A stretch of DNA of 64,000 bases from contig NZ_JBASBR010000018.1 in assembly GCF_049651205.1 (NCBI RefSeq), positions 130,777 through 194,776 on the forward strand, written 5' to 3'. Position numbers and translations under genes: made by a program. Shown one piece after another: positions 8,965 through 18,322 of this stretch. The notes under the pieces were generated by a model. The model was not told the DNA's origin. It saw only the letters and a list, made by a program, of their open reading frames with translations, and made no database searches. This stretch comes from Castellaniella sp049651205. Its GTDB lineage: Bacteria; Pseudomonadota; Gammaproteobacteria; Burkholderiales; Burkholderiaceae_B. Positions within the stretch are counted from its first letter, which is position 1. Each line of letters opens with the position of its first letter.

Positions 8965-9438
8965 CTATATTTTCTTGCGATACACCAGGCTAATGCGTGC
9001 AAATGCCGACTGCAACTGCGGGTTGCCAGCCTGAAACACCATCGGCCGGCCTTTTTGCACAAAGCACACCAGTTTTTTGGATGCAAACAAGGGGATGAAC
9101 TTTGTAGACTGGATCTCCGACCAGGGGACTTCGCGCCGCGAAATCCAGGTTTGGCGGATGCCCCAGTCGGAGATCTCGGTTTCGGATGTCCACATGTGCC
9201 AGCTCATCCATAGCAGCGCGGCAAAGCACACCAGCAGGCTTAACCAGACCGTCCAGGGAAGGTTGAGCTCGGCCGCTTGCTCGAGCACTACAAATAAACG
9301 AAACGCAATCACGGCCATGATCAGCCAGGCGACACCGGCGATCCAGCGCGGCCAGGCACGACCGCGCAAGGGCAGGGGGCCGATCTGCGAGAGGAGTTCG
9401 GCGTGTTCTTCAGGGGTGGGACGATCAAAGGGCGACAT
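8965..9438 (-). CDS. Small membrane protein of unknown function with a PH-like C-terminal half
   Basis: 157 residues, not recognised as a named family. Two hydrophobic segments (about residues 32-52 and 60-80) are followed by a soluble C-terminal region (ISDWGIRQTWISRREVPWSEIQ and on) that resembles bacterial PH-domain (YcxB/YdbS-like) folds. It converges on the PaaK-like gene with only a few bases between. It lies just after the HMG-CoA lyase gene on the same strand (9-bp gap), so the two may be cotranscribed. Confidence 0.6.
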   Translation of the reverse strand: MSPFDRPTPEEHAELLSQIGPLPLRGRAWPRWIAGVAWLIMAVIAFRLFVVLEQAAELNLPWTVWLSLLVCFAALLWMSWHMWTSETEISDWGIRQTWISRREVPWSEIQSTKFIPLFASKKLVCFVQKGRPMVFQAGNPQLQSAFARISLVYRKKI

Positions 9439-9447
9439 AAACAGGAA

Positions 9448-10350
9448 TCAAGGTTTTTTGAGTGCCAGGGCGCGGCCGGCTCGGCTGGCGGTGGTGCGGC
9501 CAATTTTTTCGGAGATCCAGCTGCCGATATCAACCACGGCATCGAGATCGACACCCGTATGCAAGCCCTGACCGTTTAACAGGTACAGGACATCTTCGGA
9601 GGCCACATTGCCGGTGGCGCCTTTGGCATAGGGGCAACCGCCCAACCCAGCCACTGAACTATGGAAAATGCGCACGCCGCATTCGAGGGCTGCCAAAATG
9701 TTGGCCAGCGCCTGGCCGTAGGTGTCGTGAAAATGCCCGGATACCTGTGTACCCAGATCGGCAACCTGGCCAACCGCTTGCATCACGCGCTGGACCTGGG
9801 CGGCGGTGCCCACGCCGATGGTGTCTGCGACGTCGATTTCGTCGCAACCCAAGGCCAGAAAACGCTGGGCAACATCTACAACGGCAGAGATGGGGGTTTC
9901 GCCTTGGTAGGGGCACCCGAGTGCACAACTGATACTGCCGCGCAAACGCAAACCCGCCCGTTTGGCTTCTTGTGCCACAGGCTCGAAGCGGGCGATGGAT
10001 TCGGCGATCGAGCAATTGATGTTGCGCTGCGAAAAGGCCTCGCTGGCGGCACCGAAGATGACGACTTCATCCATGTGTGCGGCCAGCGCGCCCTCGAGCC
10101 CGCGCATGTTGGGCACCAGGGCTGAATACAGCGTACCGGGCTTGCGTTGCACCGCAGCCATGACGTCAGCACCATCAGCCATCTGTGGCACCCACTTGGG
10201 CGAAACAAACGAAACTGCTTCGACGTTGGCAAAGCCAGCTGCCGCCAGGCGAGTGATGAGCTCGGCCTTGATGGCTGTGTCGACAAACTGCTTTTCGTTT
10301 TGCAGGCCGTCACGTGGCCCGACTTCGACGATTTTGATGTGTTCGGTCAT
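9448..10350 (-). CDS. mvaB: Hydroxymethylglutaryl-CoA lyase
   Basis: Cleaves HMG-CoA to acetoacetate and acetyl-CoA in leucine and related catabolism; cytosolic. The DRE-TIM fold is evident: VGPRDGLQNE at the N-terminus, SCALGCPYQGE mid-protein and the HMGL active-site loop GLGGCPYAKGATGNVASED near residues 230-250, containing the catalytic cysteine. The length of 300 residues is normal. It is next to, but not in, the liv operon. Confidence 0.92.
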   Translation of the reverse strand: MTEHIKIVEVGPRDGLQNEKQFVDTAIKAELITRLAAAGFANVEAVSFVSPKWVPQMADGADVMAAVQRKPGTLYSALVPNMRGLEGALAAHMDEVVIFGAASEAFSQRNINCSIAESIARFEPVAQEAKRAGLRLRGSISCALGCPYQGETPISAVVDVAQRFLALGCDEIDVADTIGVGTAAQVQRVMQAVGQVADLGTQVSGHFHDTYGQALANILAALECGVRIFHSSVAGLGGCPYAKGATGNVASEDVLYLLNGQGLHTGVDLDAVVDIGSWISEKIGRTTASRAGRALALKKP

Positions 10351-10486
10351 GGTGGGCGGGGGTACTTGTGTTGATGGAGGATTGAACCCTTAATCATAGC
10401 GCGGGGTGGGTTTGGCTGGGGAGACAAAGAGGAGATGGTAGGGCCCCTGGCCCGGAAGCCGGTGGGTAGTGGCAACCAGAGTGCAA

Positions 10487-11692
10487 TCAGCGTCGTTGAT
10501 AGCGCCCATCGGGCAGGCGTGACAGCAGGCCTCGCACTTCCAGCAAGGTGAGCTGGCTGATGAGATGATCGAGCGGCCACTGAGTGTGGGCTTGCAGTGC
10601 GTCGATGTTCTTGGGCTCGTAACCAAGGGCACGCAGCAGAACTTCGGTGTCGGGATTGGGGGCGGTGTCGGCAGCCGGCAGCGAAGAAGTATTTGCCGAA
10701 GAGTCCGATGCGCCGGTTTGTGTGAGTGTCTGGCTGGTTGAAGCTGGCGTATCTGCCCTTGAAGAACTGGCCGCCGGTATGCCGGACAAGGATGTCTGGG
10801 AGAGTTCTTCGAGAATATCCTGGCCGGATTCCACCAGCTTGGCCCCCTGGCGGATCAGTGTGTGGCAGCCCTTGGATAAGGGAGAGTGAATAGAGCCGGG
10901 AATCGCAAAAACCTCGCGCCCGAGTTCGCCCGCCAGCCGTGCTGTGATCAGCGAGCCGCTGCGTGTGGCCGCCTCGACCACCAGGACCCCCTGGCCCAGC
11001 GCAGCCACCAGACGATTGCGCCGGGGAAAATGATATTTCAGCCCCTGGGTGCCTAACGGAAACTCCGACAACATAAGGCCTTGCTCGGCGATCTCGTGCG
11101 CCAGCGCGCGGTGGCTGGCGGGATACACGCGGTCTATCCCCGTGCCCAGGATGGCCAGCGTGCCGCCCTTGCCGGGTCCGGCAGCCAGTGCTCCCCGATG
11201 CGCAGCACCATCGATGCCGGCAGCCAACCCGCTGACCACGCACCAGCCGTGTCGGGCCAGATACTCGGCAAAATCGTGCGCATTGCGTTCGCCCTCCGGG
11301 GTAGCACTGCGTGCCCCCACAATGGCCAGCATGGGCCGGGTCAGCACGGGCAGCTGGCCGTGGGCATAGAGCACGGGTGGTGAATCCTCCAGTTGCAGAA
11401 GCGTGGCCGGGTAGAGTGGGTCGGCCAGCGTCAGCAAATGATGTTGCGGGTGATCCAGCCAACGGATGGTGTCCTCGATGGTTTGCAGTACATCGGCCGT
11501 AGGCGCCTTGCGCAGTCGCGCTACCAGCCCGGGATCGAGGTATCGGGCCAGGCTGCTGGTAGAGGCCGTATAGATGTTATGTGGCAGGCTGAACACCGAT
11601 AAAAGCCGATGGATGCGTCCGGCCCCCAGAGCGGGTTCCAGTGTCAGGCGGATCCAGGCCCGCAGTTCGGTGTGTTCCAGGAGGATGGGCAT
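10487..11692 (-). CDS. dprA: DNA-processing protein DprA (Smf)
   Basis: Loads RecA on single-stranded DNA during natural transformation. The Rossmann-like DprA core is clear: VGARSATPEGERNA, VSGLAAGIDGAAHRGAL, AILGTGIDRVYP and SEFPLG. The C-terminal 60 residues, after a low-complexity Ser/Thr/Ala linker (about residues 295-335), form a winged-helix-like domain (HLISQLTLLEVRGLLSRL). It is divergent from def-fmt, the arrangement known from E. coli smf-def-fmt. A long overlapping frame at 10347-11462 is its shadow. Confidence 0.92.
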   Translation of the reverse strand: MPILLEHTELRAWIRLTLEPALGAGRIHRLLSVFSLPHNIYTASTSSLARYLDPGLVARLRKAPTADVLQTIEDTIRWLDHPQHHLLTLADPLYPATLLQLEDSPPVLYAHGQLPVLTRPMLAIVGARSATPEGERNAHDFAEYLARHGWCVVSGLAAGIDGAAHRGALAAGPGKGGTLAILGTGIDRVYPASHRALAHEIAEQGLMLSEFPLGTQGLKYHFPRRNRLVAALGQGVLVVEAATRSGSLITARLAGELGREVFAIPGSIHSPLSKGCHTLIRQGAKLVESGQDILEELSQTSLSGIPAASSSRADTPASTSQTLTQTGASDSSANTSSLPAADTAPNPDTEVLLRALGYEPKNIDALQAHTQWPLDHLISQLTLLEVRGLLSRLPDGRYQRR

Positions 11693-11813
11693 GCCGGCAG
11701 TGTGCCATGATTCTGATACCCAAATTAGTGCCTGTGGGACATTCGCACGGCAGTGGGGGCGGAAAACATGTTTTATGATAGAGCTTTAGGCATTACAGAA
11801 TCAGGCAATCGAT

Positions 11814-12338
11814 ATGGCTTTGCTTCCCATTCTCAAGTATCCCGATCCCCGGCTGCACACTGTGGCGGCGCCGGTCGGGCAGGTCGACGACCGCATTCGT
11901 CAGCTGGTCAACGACATGGCAGAAACCATGTACGCAGCGCCTGGTGTGGGCTTGGCTGCCACTCAGGTGGATGTTCATGAACGTGTCGTTGTCATTGATA
12001 TCTCCGAAGAAGGCAACGATCTCCACGTGCTGATCAATCCGGAAATCACCTGGAAAAGCGACGAGCTTCAAACCTACGAAGAAGGCTGCCTGTCGGTGCC
12101 GGGGGTTTACGACGAAGTCCAGCGTGCCGCCCGAATCCACGTGCGTGCCCTCAATACCCAAGGAGAACCCTACGAGTTCGACGCAGACGGCCTGTTGGCC
12201 GTGTGTGTCCAGCACGAACTTGATCACCTCTTGGGCAAGGTGTTTGTCGAATACTTGTCTGTGCTGAAGCAAAATCGCATCCGTACGCGCCTGCGCAAGC
12301 AGCAGCGCGAGGCACAGCGCGAAGCGGCAGGAGTATAA
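11814..12338 (+). CDS. def: Peptide deformylase
   Basis: Removes the formyl group from nascent N-terminal methionine. All three family motifs are present: GVGLAATQ near residue 44, EGCLS near 90 (metal-binding Cys) and QHELDHLLG near 133 (two metal-binding His and catalytic Glu). The length of 174 residues is normal. fmt follows after 5 bp, forming the usual def-fmt pair. Confidence 0.96.
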   Translation: MALLPILKYPDPRLHTVAAPVGQVDDRIRQLVNDMAETMYAAPGVGLAATQVDVHERVVVIDISEEGNDLHVLINPEITWKSDELQTYEEGCLSVPGVYDEVQRAARIHVRALNTQGEPYEFDADGLLAVCVQHELDHLLGKVFVEYLSVLKQNRIRTRLRKQQREAQREAAGV

Positions 12339-12343
12339 AACCC

Positions 12344-13288
12344 ATGCGGTTGGTGTTTGCAGGTACCCCGCATTTCGCACAACAGGCACTTTTGGCCATT
12401 ATCCAGGCCGGGCATTCGATGGTGGGGGTGCTTACTCAACCTGATCGTCCCTCTGGCCGGGGGATGAAGCTTCAGGCCAGCCCCGTCAAACTGGCTGCCC
12501 AGGAGGCCGGGATTCCGGTGCTGCAGCCTCGCAGCTTGCGTCTGGATGGCAAGTATCCGGACGAGGCCAGAGAGGCTCGGGCGGCACTGACCGAGTGGCT
12601 GCCAGATGTCATGATCGTGGCTGCGTATGGCTTGATCCTGCCTCAGTGGGTGCTGGATCTTCCGCGCCATGGTTGCCTCAACATTCATGCCAGCCTGCTG
12701 CCCCGGTGGCGTGGCGCAGCGCCGATTCAGCGGGCAATAGAATCCGGCGATGCTGCCACCGGCATCACGATCATGCAGATGGATGCTGGCCTGGATACCG
12801 GGGCAATGCTGCTGCAGACCACCCGTGCGATCGGGCCGGATGATACCGGTGCCAGCTTGCATGATGCTCTGGCGCGCATGGGTGCCCAGGCAATCGTACA
12901 GGTGCTGGATCAGGTGGCTGCAGGGCGTGCGCCTGCTCCGGTGCCACAACCAGCAGACGGCATCACGTATGCTGAGAAACTGCAAAAATCAGAATCTGTA
13001 CTGGATTTTTCTTTACCGGCCCATACGCTGGCACAGCGTATTCGGGCCTTCGATCCTTTTCCAGGCACCACACTGACATTGCCGGGGATTGATCAGCCTG
13101 TCAAGGTGTGGGCGGCACACGCTGTGACGCTTACCCAAAACGAGGCGCCTGGCACTTTGCTGTCGGTGGCCCCCGAGGGTATCGATATGGCCACTGGCGA
13201 CGGCGTTTTGCGCATCACCGAGCTGCAAAAGCCTGGTGGGCGCCGCCAGCCCGTCAGTGTGTTTGTGCAGTCGTATCGGCCCGATTAA
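12344..13288 (+). CDS. fmt: Methionyl-tRNA formyltransferase
   Basis: Formylates Met-tRNAfMet using 10-formyltetrahydrofolate. The N-terminal catalytic domain shows the active-site stretch LNIHASLLPRWRGAAPIQRAI (Asn, His and later Asp in MQMDAGLDTG). The C-terminal OB-fold tRNA-binding domain follows (residues about 205-314). Its start lies 5 bp after def. Convergent with the response-regulator gene. Confidence 0.96.
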   Translation: MRLVFAGTPHFAQQALLAIIQAGHSMVGVLTQPDRPSGRGMKLQASPVKLAAQEAGIPVLQPRSLRLDGKYPDEAREARAALTEWLPDVMIVAAYGLILPQWVLDLPRHGCLNIHASLLPRWRGAAPIQRAIESGDAATGITIMQMDAGLDTGAMLLQTTRAIGPDDTGASLHDALARMGAQAIVQVLDQVAAGRAPAPVPQPADGITYAEKLQKSESVLDFSLPAHTLAQRIRAFDPFPGTTLTLPGIDQPVKVWAAHAVTLTQNEAPGTLLSVAPEGIDMATGDGVLRITELQKPGGRRQPVSVFVQSYRPD

Positions 13289-13302
13289 AGGGTAGGCAGG
13301 CC

Positions 13303-14013
13303 TTAGCTGCCGGATTTTTTTCGGGATGTGTCGATTCCCAGTTGTTTCAACTTGCGGTACAGGTGAGTGCGCTCGAGGCCGGTGCGCTCGGAGACACGTG
13401 TCATGCTGTGATTTTCGTGCAGCAGGTGATATTCGAAATAAATGCGCTCAAACTCGTCGCGTGCTTCACGCAGGGGTTGGTCGAGGGTGATGGGGCCCAC
13501 GTGTGAGCCGTCGGGAGCCGCTGCCATTACGGGGGCTGCCTGAGCCGCAGCGACAGTAGCCGCACCGCCATTGATCACCGGTGTTTGCGTAAACACGGGA
13601 TCCGGAATCACCGGGCGCTCGGTACGGGTGCGCATGGATTCGGGGATGACTGGCCGGGCCAGGCCTGCCGCCACGGTTTTAAGCAGCTTTTGCAGGGTGA
13701 TGGGCTTTTCGAGAAAATCCACCGCCCCGATACGCGTGGCTTCGACTGCGGTATCGACAGTGGCATGGCCGCTCATCATGATGACCGGCATATTGAGCAG
13801 CCCCTGACTGGACCACTCTTTCAGCAGGCTGACGCCATCGATGTCCGGCATCCAGATATCCAGCAGAACCAGATCGGGACGCTGACGCAGGCGGAAATCA
13901 CGCGCTTGGGCGGCGTTTTCGGCGAGCTCTACTGTGTGTCCTTCATCGTAGAGGATTTCGGACAGCAGCTCGCGGATACCAATTTCGTCGTCGACCACCA
14001 GAATTCTGGCCAT
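13303..14013 (-). CDS. NtrX-like response regulator lacking the AAA+ domain (receiver + Fis-type HTH)
   Basis: 236 residues. The N-terminal receiver domain starts MARILVVDDE; the phosphoacceptor Asp is in LVLLDIWMPD, and the conserved Thr/Ser and Lys follow (MMSGHA, LEKPI). A Pro/Ala-rich linker follows, then a Fis-type helix-turn-helix (SERTGLERTHLYRKLKQLGI). The central sigma-54-activating AAA+ module of full NtrX is absent: there is no Walker A or GAFTGA. The start at 14013 follows GAGGT and is 1 bp after the kinase stop; the longer ATG at 14259 lies inside ntrY. RegA/ActR has a similar two-domain layout, but the partner kinase is NtrY-like. Probably a DNA-binding regulator independent of sigma-54. 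Confidence 0.88.
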   Translation of the reverse strand: MARILVVDDEIGIRELLSEILYDEGHTVELAENAAQARDFRLRQRPDLVLLDIWMPDIDGVSLLKEWSSQGLLNMPVIMMSGHATVDTAVEATRIGAVDFLEKPITLQKLLKTVAAGLARPVIPESMRTRTERPVIPDPVFTQTPVINGGAATVAAAQAAPVMAAAPDGSHVGPITLDQPLREARDEFERIYFEYHLLHENHSMTRVSERTGLERTHLYRKLKQLGIDTSRKKSGS

Positions 14014-14014
14014 A

Positions 14015-16390
14015 TTACCTCGCCTGTGTATTGTGACTATTATCCTGTGCCTGATCCCTGACGTCCAGCCGTGCGGTGCCGGTGGCCAGCCGTGAGAACA
14101 GTATCGAGATACGGGCGCCGCTCTCGGCGCGGTTGGAAATATCCACCTGGGCGCCGTGCTCCTCGACAATTTTCTTGACGATCGCCAGCCCCAGACCTGT
14201 ACCGGTTGCCTTGGTGGTGACATAGGGTTCGAACACCCGGTGCAGTACTTCGGGGGCAAACCCAGGGCCGTTATCGGATACTGTCAGGCGCACCTGTGGC
14301 GGGCGGCTGGTGTCTTCCGGGTAGATGGCACGGGTTTGGACGCGCACTTCTGCCTGTTCTTTGCCCACGTGGCTTTGGGCGGCGTCCCGGGCATTGGCCA
14401 GCAGGTTGTGGATCACCTGCCGCAGCTGGGCCGGATCGCCCATGATCACCGGAAGTGTCTCGGCCAGATGCGCGTCGATGCGCAGGCCTGAGCGGGCGTG
14501 GTCGGGGTGATCGGGATCCCAGCCGTACAGCGTGAGCACGTCGATCAGCAATGCATTGAGGTCGATGTCCTGCATCTGGGCTGGTGGGGTGCGGGCGTAT
14601 TCTCGGAAATCATCCACCATGCGTTTGAGGGAGGACACCTGATTGACGATTGTCTGGGTGGATCGCTGCAGCATCGCCGAGTCCTCGGGATTCAGGCGGT
14701 TGCTCAGTTTCATGGCCAGGCGTTCGGCTGACAGCTGAATCGGGGTGAGCGGGTTTTTGATCTCGTGGGCCAAGCGCCGTGCAACCTCGCCCCACGCCAC
14801 CGTGCGGCTGGCCGAGATCACCTCGCTGATGTCGTCAAACACCACCAAATAACCGTCTTCGTGTCCATCCATTACCAGCCGTGTGCCGCGTGCCAGCAAG
14901 GTGATGATGTGTTTCTTGCGTTCGTTGTCTGGCGCTTCCTGAAGCTCGATTTCAAATTGCTGCTGCCAGTAGGGACGCGTGGATTCGACTGCCTCGTGGG
15001 CTGCAAACGCCTGCCGGATAAGTTGCGCGAGCGCCAGTGCACCATCTACGGTTTCCAGTGGACGGCCCTGACAGGTGCGCAGATCGATATGCAGGATGGA
15101 CTGCGCCCCCTGGTTGAACAGCGTTAGGCGAAAGCTGTGATCAAACACCAGCACGCCCGAAGACAGATTGCTGAGTACCGATTCAAGATACAGATTGCTT
15201 TGTTCAAGTTGACGCCGATGGCGATCGACCATCCCTCGTGCCTCGTCCAGCTGGCGCGTCATGGCATTGAAGGATCGGGTGAGTTGCCCGACTTCGTCGC
15301 GGGCCGGGGGCTCGGGCAAGGGCCGGTAATCGCCCACCCCCACAGCTTGTGTGCCTGACGCCAGCGTCAGCAGTGGCCTGACCAGGCGTCGTGAAACCGC
15401 CAATGCCACGACGACGGCCGCAAAAACAGCCAGGATCAGGGCTAGCGTGAGCGTGATGCCATACAGCTTGCGCAGGCCAAGGCGCGACAGGGCAAGTTCT
15501 TGATAATCCTGAAACCCTTGTTGTACCTGGTTGGCATTATGTGCGATGCGTTCGGGCACTGCCTGGATGACTTGCAACCAGCGTGAGTCACTGCCCAGGC
15601 CCATGGCAGTGCCCAGGCGATCCGTGTTGGTTCCCAGGGGGATCACCACCCGGAGGTGCAATCCTGTGCTGGTGGGGCCAGAGCCAGGTTCAACGTCGGA
15701 TTCGGCTGCCGAATATCCTTGAGAAACCCGCAGTTGGTTCATCACGCTGCTGGGCGGAAGATCGGGCAGAAGCTGGCCAAAGGCGGTGGAAGAAAATGCC
15801 ACCAGCCGGCCGTTGCCGGTAAAGACCATGGCTTCGTCGATACCGTTGGATTCGCGCAGCGAGGTGATCAGCAGAGCGATTTCGGGATCGCTGGCATTGG
15901 CAAGCCGAGTGCCCATGCTGTGGGCACGGCCACTGAGTTCAGCCAGTTGTGCATCCAGTGCGGCCCGGCCCAGATTGAGGCCGGCCTCCAGTGCGCTGTC
16001 GACGCGGACATTGAACCAGGATTCAATGGATCGCGACATGAACTGCACGGAGAGCACGTAGATGATGAGGCCGGGCAGGATCCCGATCAGGGTGAAATAC
16101 AGGGTAAACCGGGCCGTCATCCGTGCGCCAAACTGGCGACGCCTGACCTGGCGGATCAGGCGTACCGACAACATGGCCACCCATGAGATCAGGGCCACTG
16201 CCAGTACGCCGTTCAGCAGCAGAAGGACATCGTATTGCTGGGCATATCGCGACGCATTGCCTGTAGACCAGACCAGCAGGCCCAGCAGAGCAACCGCACT
16301 AACAGCGGCCACCAGCAGGGTAATGCGCAGCGCCCAGCGCGTCAGCCGCGGAGCATATCTTCGGTAAGAGAAAATGCGAAGTTTTTCCAT
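14015..16390 (-). CDS. NtrY-like membrane sensor histidine kinase
   Basis: 791 residues. Three hydrophobic segments in the first 110 residues and a fourth near residue 315 bracket a periplasmic sensing region. Then come HAMP (about 330-390), a PAS domain (about 400-500), an H-box with the phospho-acceptor in LAHEIKNPLTP (His near 542) and a HATPase domain with N-box NLLANARDA and G-boxes DNGPGF and GTGLGLAIV. It is cotranscribed with the NtrX-like regulator. The first 49 bp overlap the preceding DUF4390 gene. Probably senses redox or nitrogen-related signals, as in NtrYX; signal unknown. Confidence 0.9.
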   Translation of the reverse strand: MEKLRIFSYRRYAPRLTRWALRITLLVAAVSAVALLGLLVWSTGNASRYAQQYDVLLLLNGVLAVALISWVAMLSVRLIRQVRRRQFGARMTARFTLYFTLIGILPGLIIYVLSVQFMSRSIESWFNVRVDSALEAGLNLGRAALDAQLAELSGRAHSMGTRLANASDPEIALLITSLRESNGIDEAMVFTGNGRLVAFSSTAFGQLLPDLPPSSVMNQLRVSQGYSAAESDVEPGSGPTSTGLHLRVVIPLGTNTDRLGTAMGLGSDSRWLQVIQAVPERIAHNANQVQQGFQDYQELALSRLGLRKLYGITLTLALILAVFAAVVVALAVSRRLVRPLLTLASGTQAVGVGDYRPLPEPPARDEVGQLTRSFNAMTRQLDEARGMVDRHRRQLEQSNLYLESVLSNLSSGVLVFDHSFRLTLFNQGAQSILHIDLRTCQGRPLETVDGALALAQLIRQAFAAHEAVESTRPYWQQQFEIELQEAPDNERKKHIITLLARGTRLVMDGHEDGYLVVFDDISEVISASRTVAWGEVARRLAHEIKNPLTPIQLSAERLAMKLSNRLNPEDSAMLQRSTQTIVNQVSSLKRMVDDFREYARTPPAQMQDIDLNALLIDVLTLYGWDPDHPDHARSGLRIDAHLAETLPVIMGDPAQLRQVIHNLLANARDAAQSHVGKEQAEVRVQTRAIYPEDTSRPPQVRLTVSDNGPGFAPEVLHRVFEPYVTTKATGTGLGLAIVKKIVEEHGAQVDISNRAESGARISILFSRLATGTARLDVRDQAQDNSHNTQAR

Positions 16391-16908
16391 GGTGTGTTCA
16401 GGGACCAGGCATTGCTGTTAAGCGCATCTACCTGAAATGGACGGGCCAGGCGGGAGGTATCCAGACGCAGCCGGATCTGGCCGATGTATTGCGTGCCTGG
16501 CTGCAGGCTGTGCGGTGTGCCCACGGGCCAATGGCGGATGTGCCGTACGAGGTCGAGTGCTTCATCCAGCGATGTGGCGGGCAAAGAGCGTTGGCCCACG
16601 GTGACATGCCATTGGCGGGTGAGTGCGTTGTATTGGATGCGCCAGGTTTGCTGTGTGCTGATCACGGATTTATCAAACCACCACCAGCGCGGCTGCAGAA
16701 TATTGAGATCCACTGTGAAATACAGCGGAACACCCTTTTGGGCGGCGTCGTGAAGCTCATTGCCCAGGGTGAAGTCGATATCCACGTCCAGCATCAGTTG
16801 CCCCTGCGGTGCCGTGGGCTGTACGTGCGCCACATGCGCTTCGCGGCCGTATGCCACGGGCAGGAGGGTCAGCAGGCAGAACGTCAGGGCGATCAGGGAA
16901 CGAAGCAT
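16342..16908 (-). CDS. DUF4390 family exported protein
   Basis: 188 residues from the ATG at 16908, chosen because MLRSLIALTFCLLTLLPVAYG is a clean signal peptide; an ATG further out (16995) would prepend 29 residues that bury it. The mature part (VDLNILQPRWWW, then a C-terminal WSLNTPWKNFAF) matches the DUF4390 pattern seen beside NtrYX in betaproteobacteria. Function unknown. It overlaps the start of the kinase gene by 49 bp, indicating translational coupling. Confidence 0.78.
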   Translation of the reverse strand: MLRSLIALTFCLLTLLPVAYGREAHVAHVQPTAPQGQLMLDVDIDFTLGNELHDAAQKGVPLYFTVDLNILQPRWWWFDKSVISTQQTWRIQYNALTRQWHVTVGQRSLPATSLDEALDLVRHIRHWPVGTPHSLQPGTQYIGQIRLRLDTSRLARPFQVDALNSNAWSLNTPWKNFAFSLTEDMLRG

Positions 16909-17005
16909 GCAAAAGGGCCGGACGGAATGAGGCAGACGATGGCGTATTGTTGATGACGCGGGGCGCAAGCGCAAGTTGGCCTGCTTCTGGTGCATCGCGT
17001 CCGGC

Positions 17006-18322
17006 TCAGACGGGTTTGCGGATCAGGGCATAAAAGAAGCCGTCTCCAGCGCCTGCGGCCCCGGGCAGCAAGTGTCCGGGAGCAGGTAGCCGCAAGGCCT
17101 CGGGGTGGCGTGTCATGAATGCCTGGATCTGTTGCTCACCTTCTTGCGGAAACACCGAGCAGGTGGCATATAGCAAATGGCCGCCGGGTTTGAGCAATGG
17201 CCATAAGGCATCGATAATGCGCGCTTGCAGGGCAGCGGTTTGTTTAAGGTCAGTTGCGCGTCGCAGCCAGCGGATGTCTGGATGGCGGCGCACCACCCCC
17301 GATGCGGTGCAGGGCACATCGGCCAAAATGGCATCGTAGGGCCGGCCATCCCACCAGGCGGCGGGATCGGCCGCGTCTGCACATTGCAGACGGATGGTTT
17401 CGCCCAGAAGCTGCAATCGCTGCAGGTTCTCGTTTACACGCGCCAGGCGTGTGGCATCGCTGTCCAGTGCGGTCAGATCCAGACGGGCGCGCTCCAGCAG
17501 GTGGGCCGTTTTGCCACCAGGGGCGGCACAGGCGTCCAGAACCCGCATGCCATCTTGCAGGGGTAGCAGTTCGCCCGCCTGCTGTGCAGAGATATCCTGA
17601 ACTGACCACCAGCCCTCAGTAAAACCAGGAATCTCGCGAACCGGACGTGGCTGTGCCAGCTGGACACCGGATATGCCCACCGGGTAGGCGGCAACCTCTG
17701 CCTGGGTAAGGCGGGCCAGGAATTCTACTCGGGAAATCTGGCGGATGTTGACGCGCAAGGTCATGGGGGGCGGACACTCGCCCGATTGCAGGATTGCCTG
17801 CCAGTGCTCGGGCCAGGCCTGCTGCATGGCCTGAATCCACCAGTCGGGGTGGTTCCAGCGTGCCAGCCCTTGCGATTGAATCTGTGTCAGCAGGGTATTG
17901 CGCTCGCGACCATAGCGGCGCAATACCGCATTGATCATATTTTTGGCCGGGCGGGTATGGTGATCGGCCGCCGCTGCCTGCACCAGTTGATTGACCAAAG
18001 TATGCCCTGCATACAGGGGTGTGCTGGGCGCCTGGCTTTGGCCATCGTCCTCGCGCAGGCGAGCCTCCAGCAGGCAAAGCCCCAGCAGCAGCATGGCTTC
18101 AGTGAGACGATTGGCTGGGCGCCGGGGTACCAGCAAAGCTTGCGCCGCCTGAGCAAAGCCCAACTGACGCATGGCGTGAAACGAGAGCGCTTGCGCTGCC
18201 GGGCGAAGATCGGCGGGTGTGCGCTCAAGGGTGTCGGAGAGCGAGCGGCCTTCGAGTACACCGCAGATGGCCTGGGCGGCAGCCAGCAACTGCTGCGCAA
18301 GCCCGATGCTGCGGGGGTTCAT
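17006..18322 (-). CDS. rsmB: 16S rRNA (cytosine-967-C5)-methyltransferase
   Basis: Methylates C967 of 16S rRNA with SAM. An N-terminal NusB-like domain (about residues 1-150) precedes the Rossmann methyltransferase. Motif I DACAAPGGKT is near residue 262; the two catalytic cysteines are in VPCTASGVVRRHPDI (near 336) and YATCSVFPQEGE (near 385). The length of 438 residues is typical. It lies upstream of the DUF4390-ntrYX genes on the same strand, and its own start overlaps the preceding methyltransferase stop by 4 bp. Confidence 0.95.
   Translation of the reverse strand: MNPRSIGLAQQLLAAAQAICGVLEGRSLSDTLERTPADLRPAAQALSFHAMRQLGFAQAAQALLVPRRPANRLTEAMLLLGLCLLEARLREDDGQSQAPSTPLYAGHTLVNQLVQAAAADHHTRPAKNMINAVLRRYGRERNTLLTQIQSQGLARWNHPDWWIQAMQQAWPEHWQAILQSGECPPPMTLRVNIRQISRVEFLARLTQAEVAAYPVGISGVQLAQPRPVREIPGFTEGWWSVQDISAQQAGELLPLQDGMRVLDACAAPGGKTAHLLERARLDLTALDSDATRLARVNENLQRLQLLGETIRLQCADAADPAAWWDGRPYDAILADVPCTASGVVRRHPDIRWLRRATDLKQTAALQARIIDALWPLLKPGGHLLYATCSVFPQEGEQQIQAFMTRHPEALRLPAPGHLLPGAAGAGDGFFYALIRKPV

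Noticed and set aside
10347..11462. Long minus-strand frame overlapping dprA
   Set aside because: Low-complexity Arg/Pro/Gly-rich translation in another frame of dprA; no domain.
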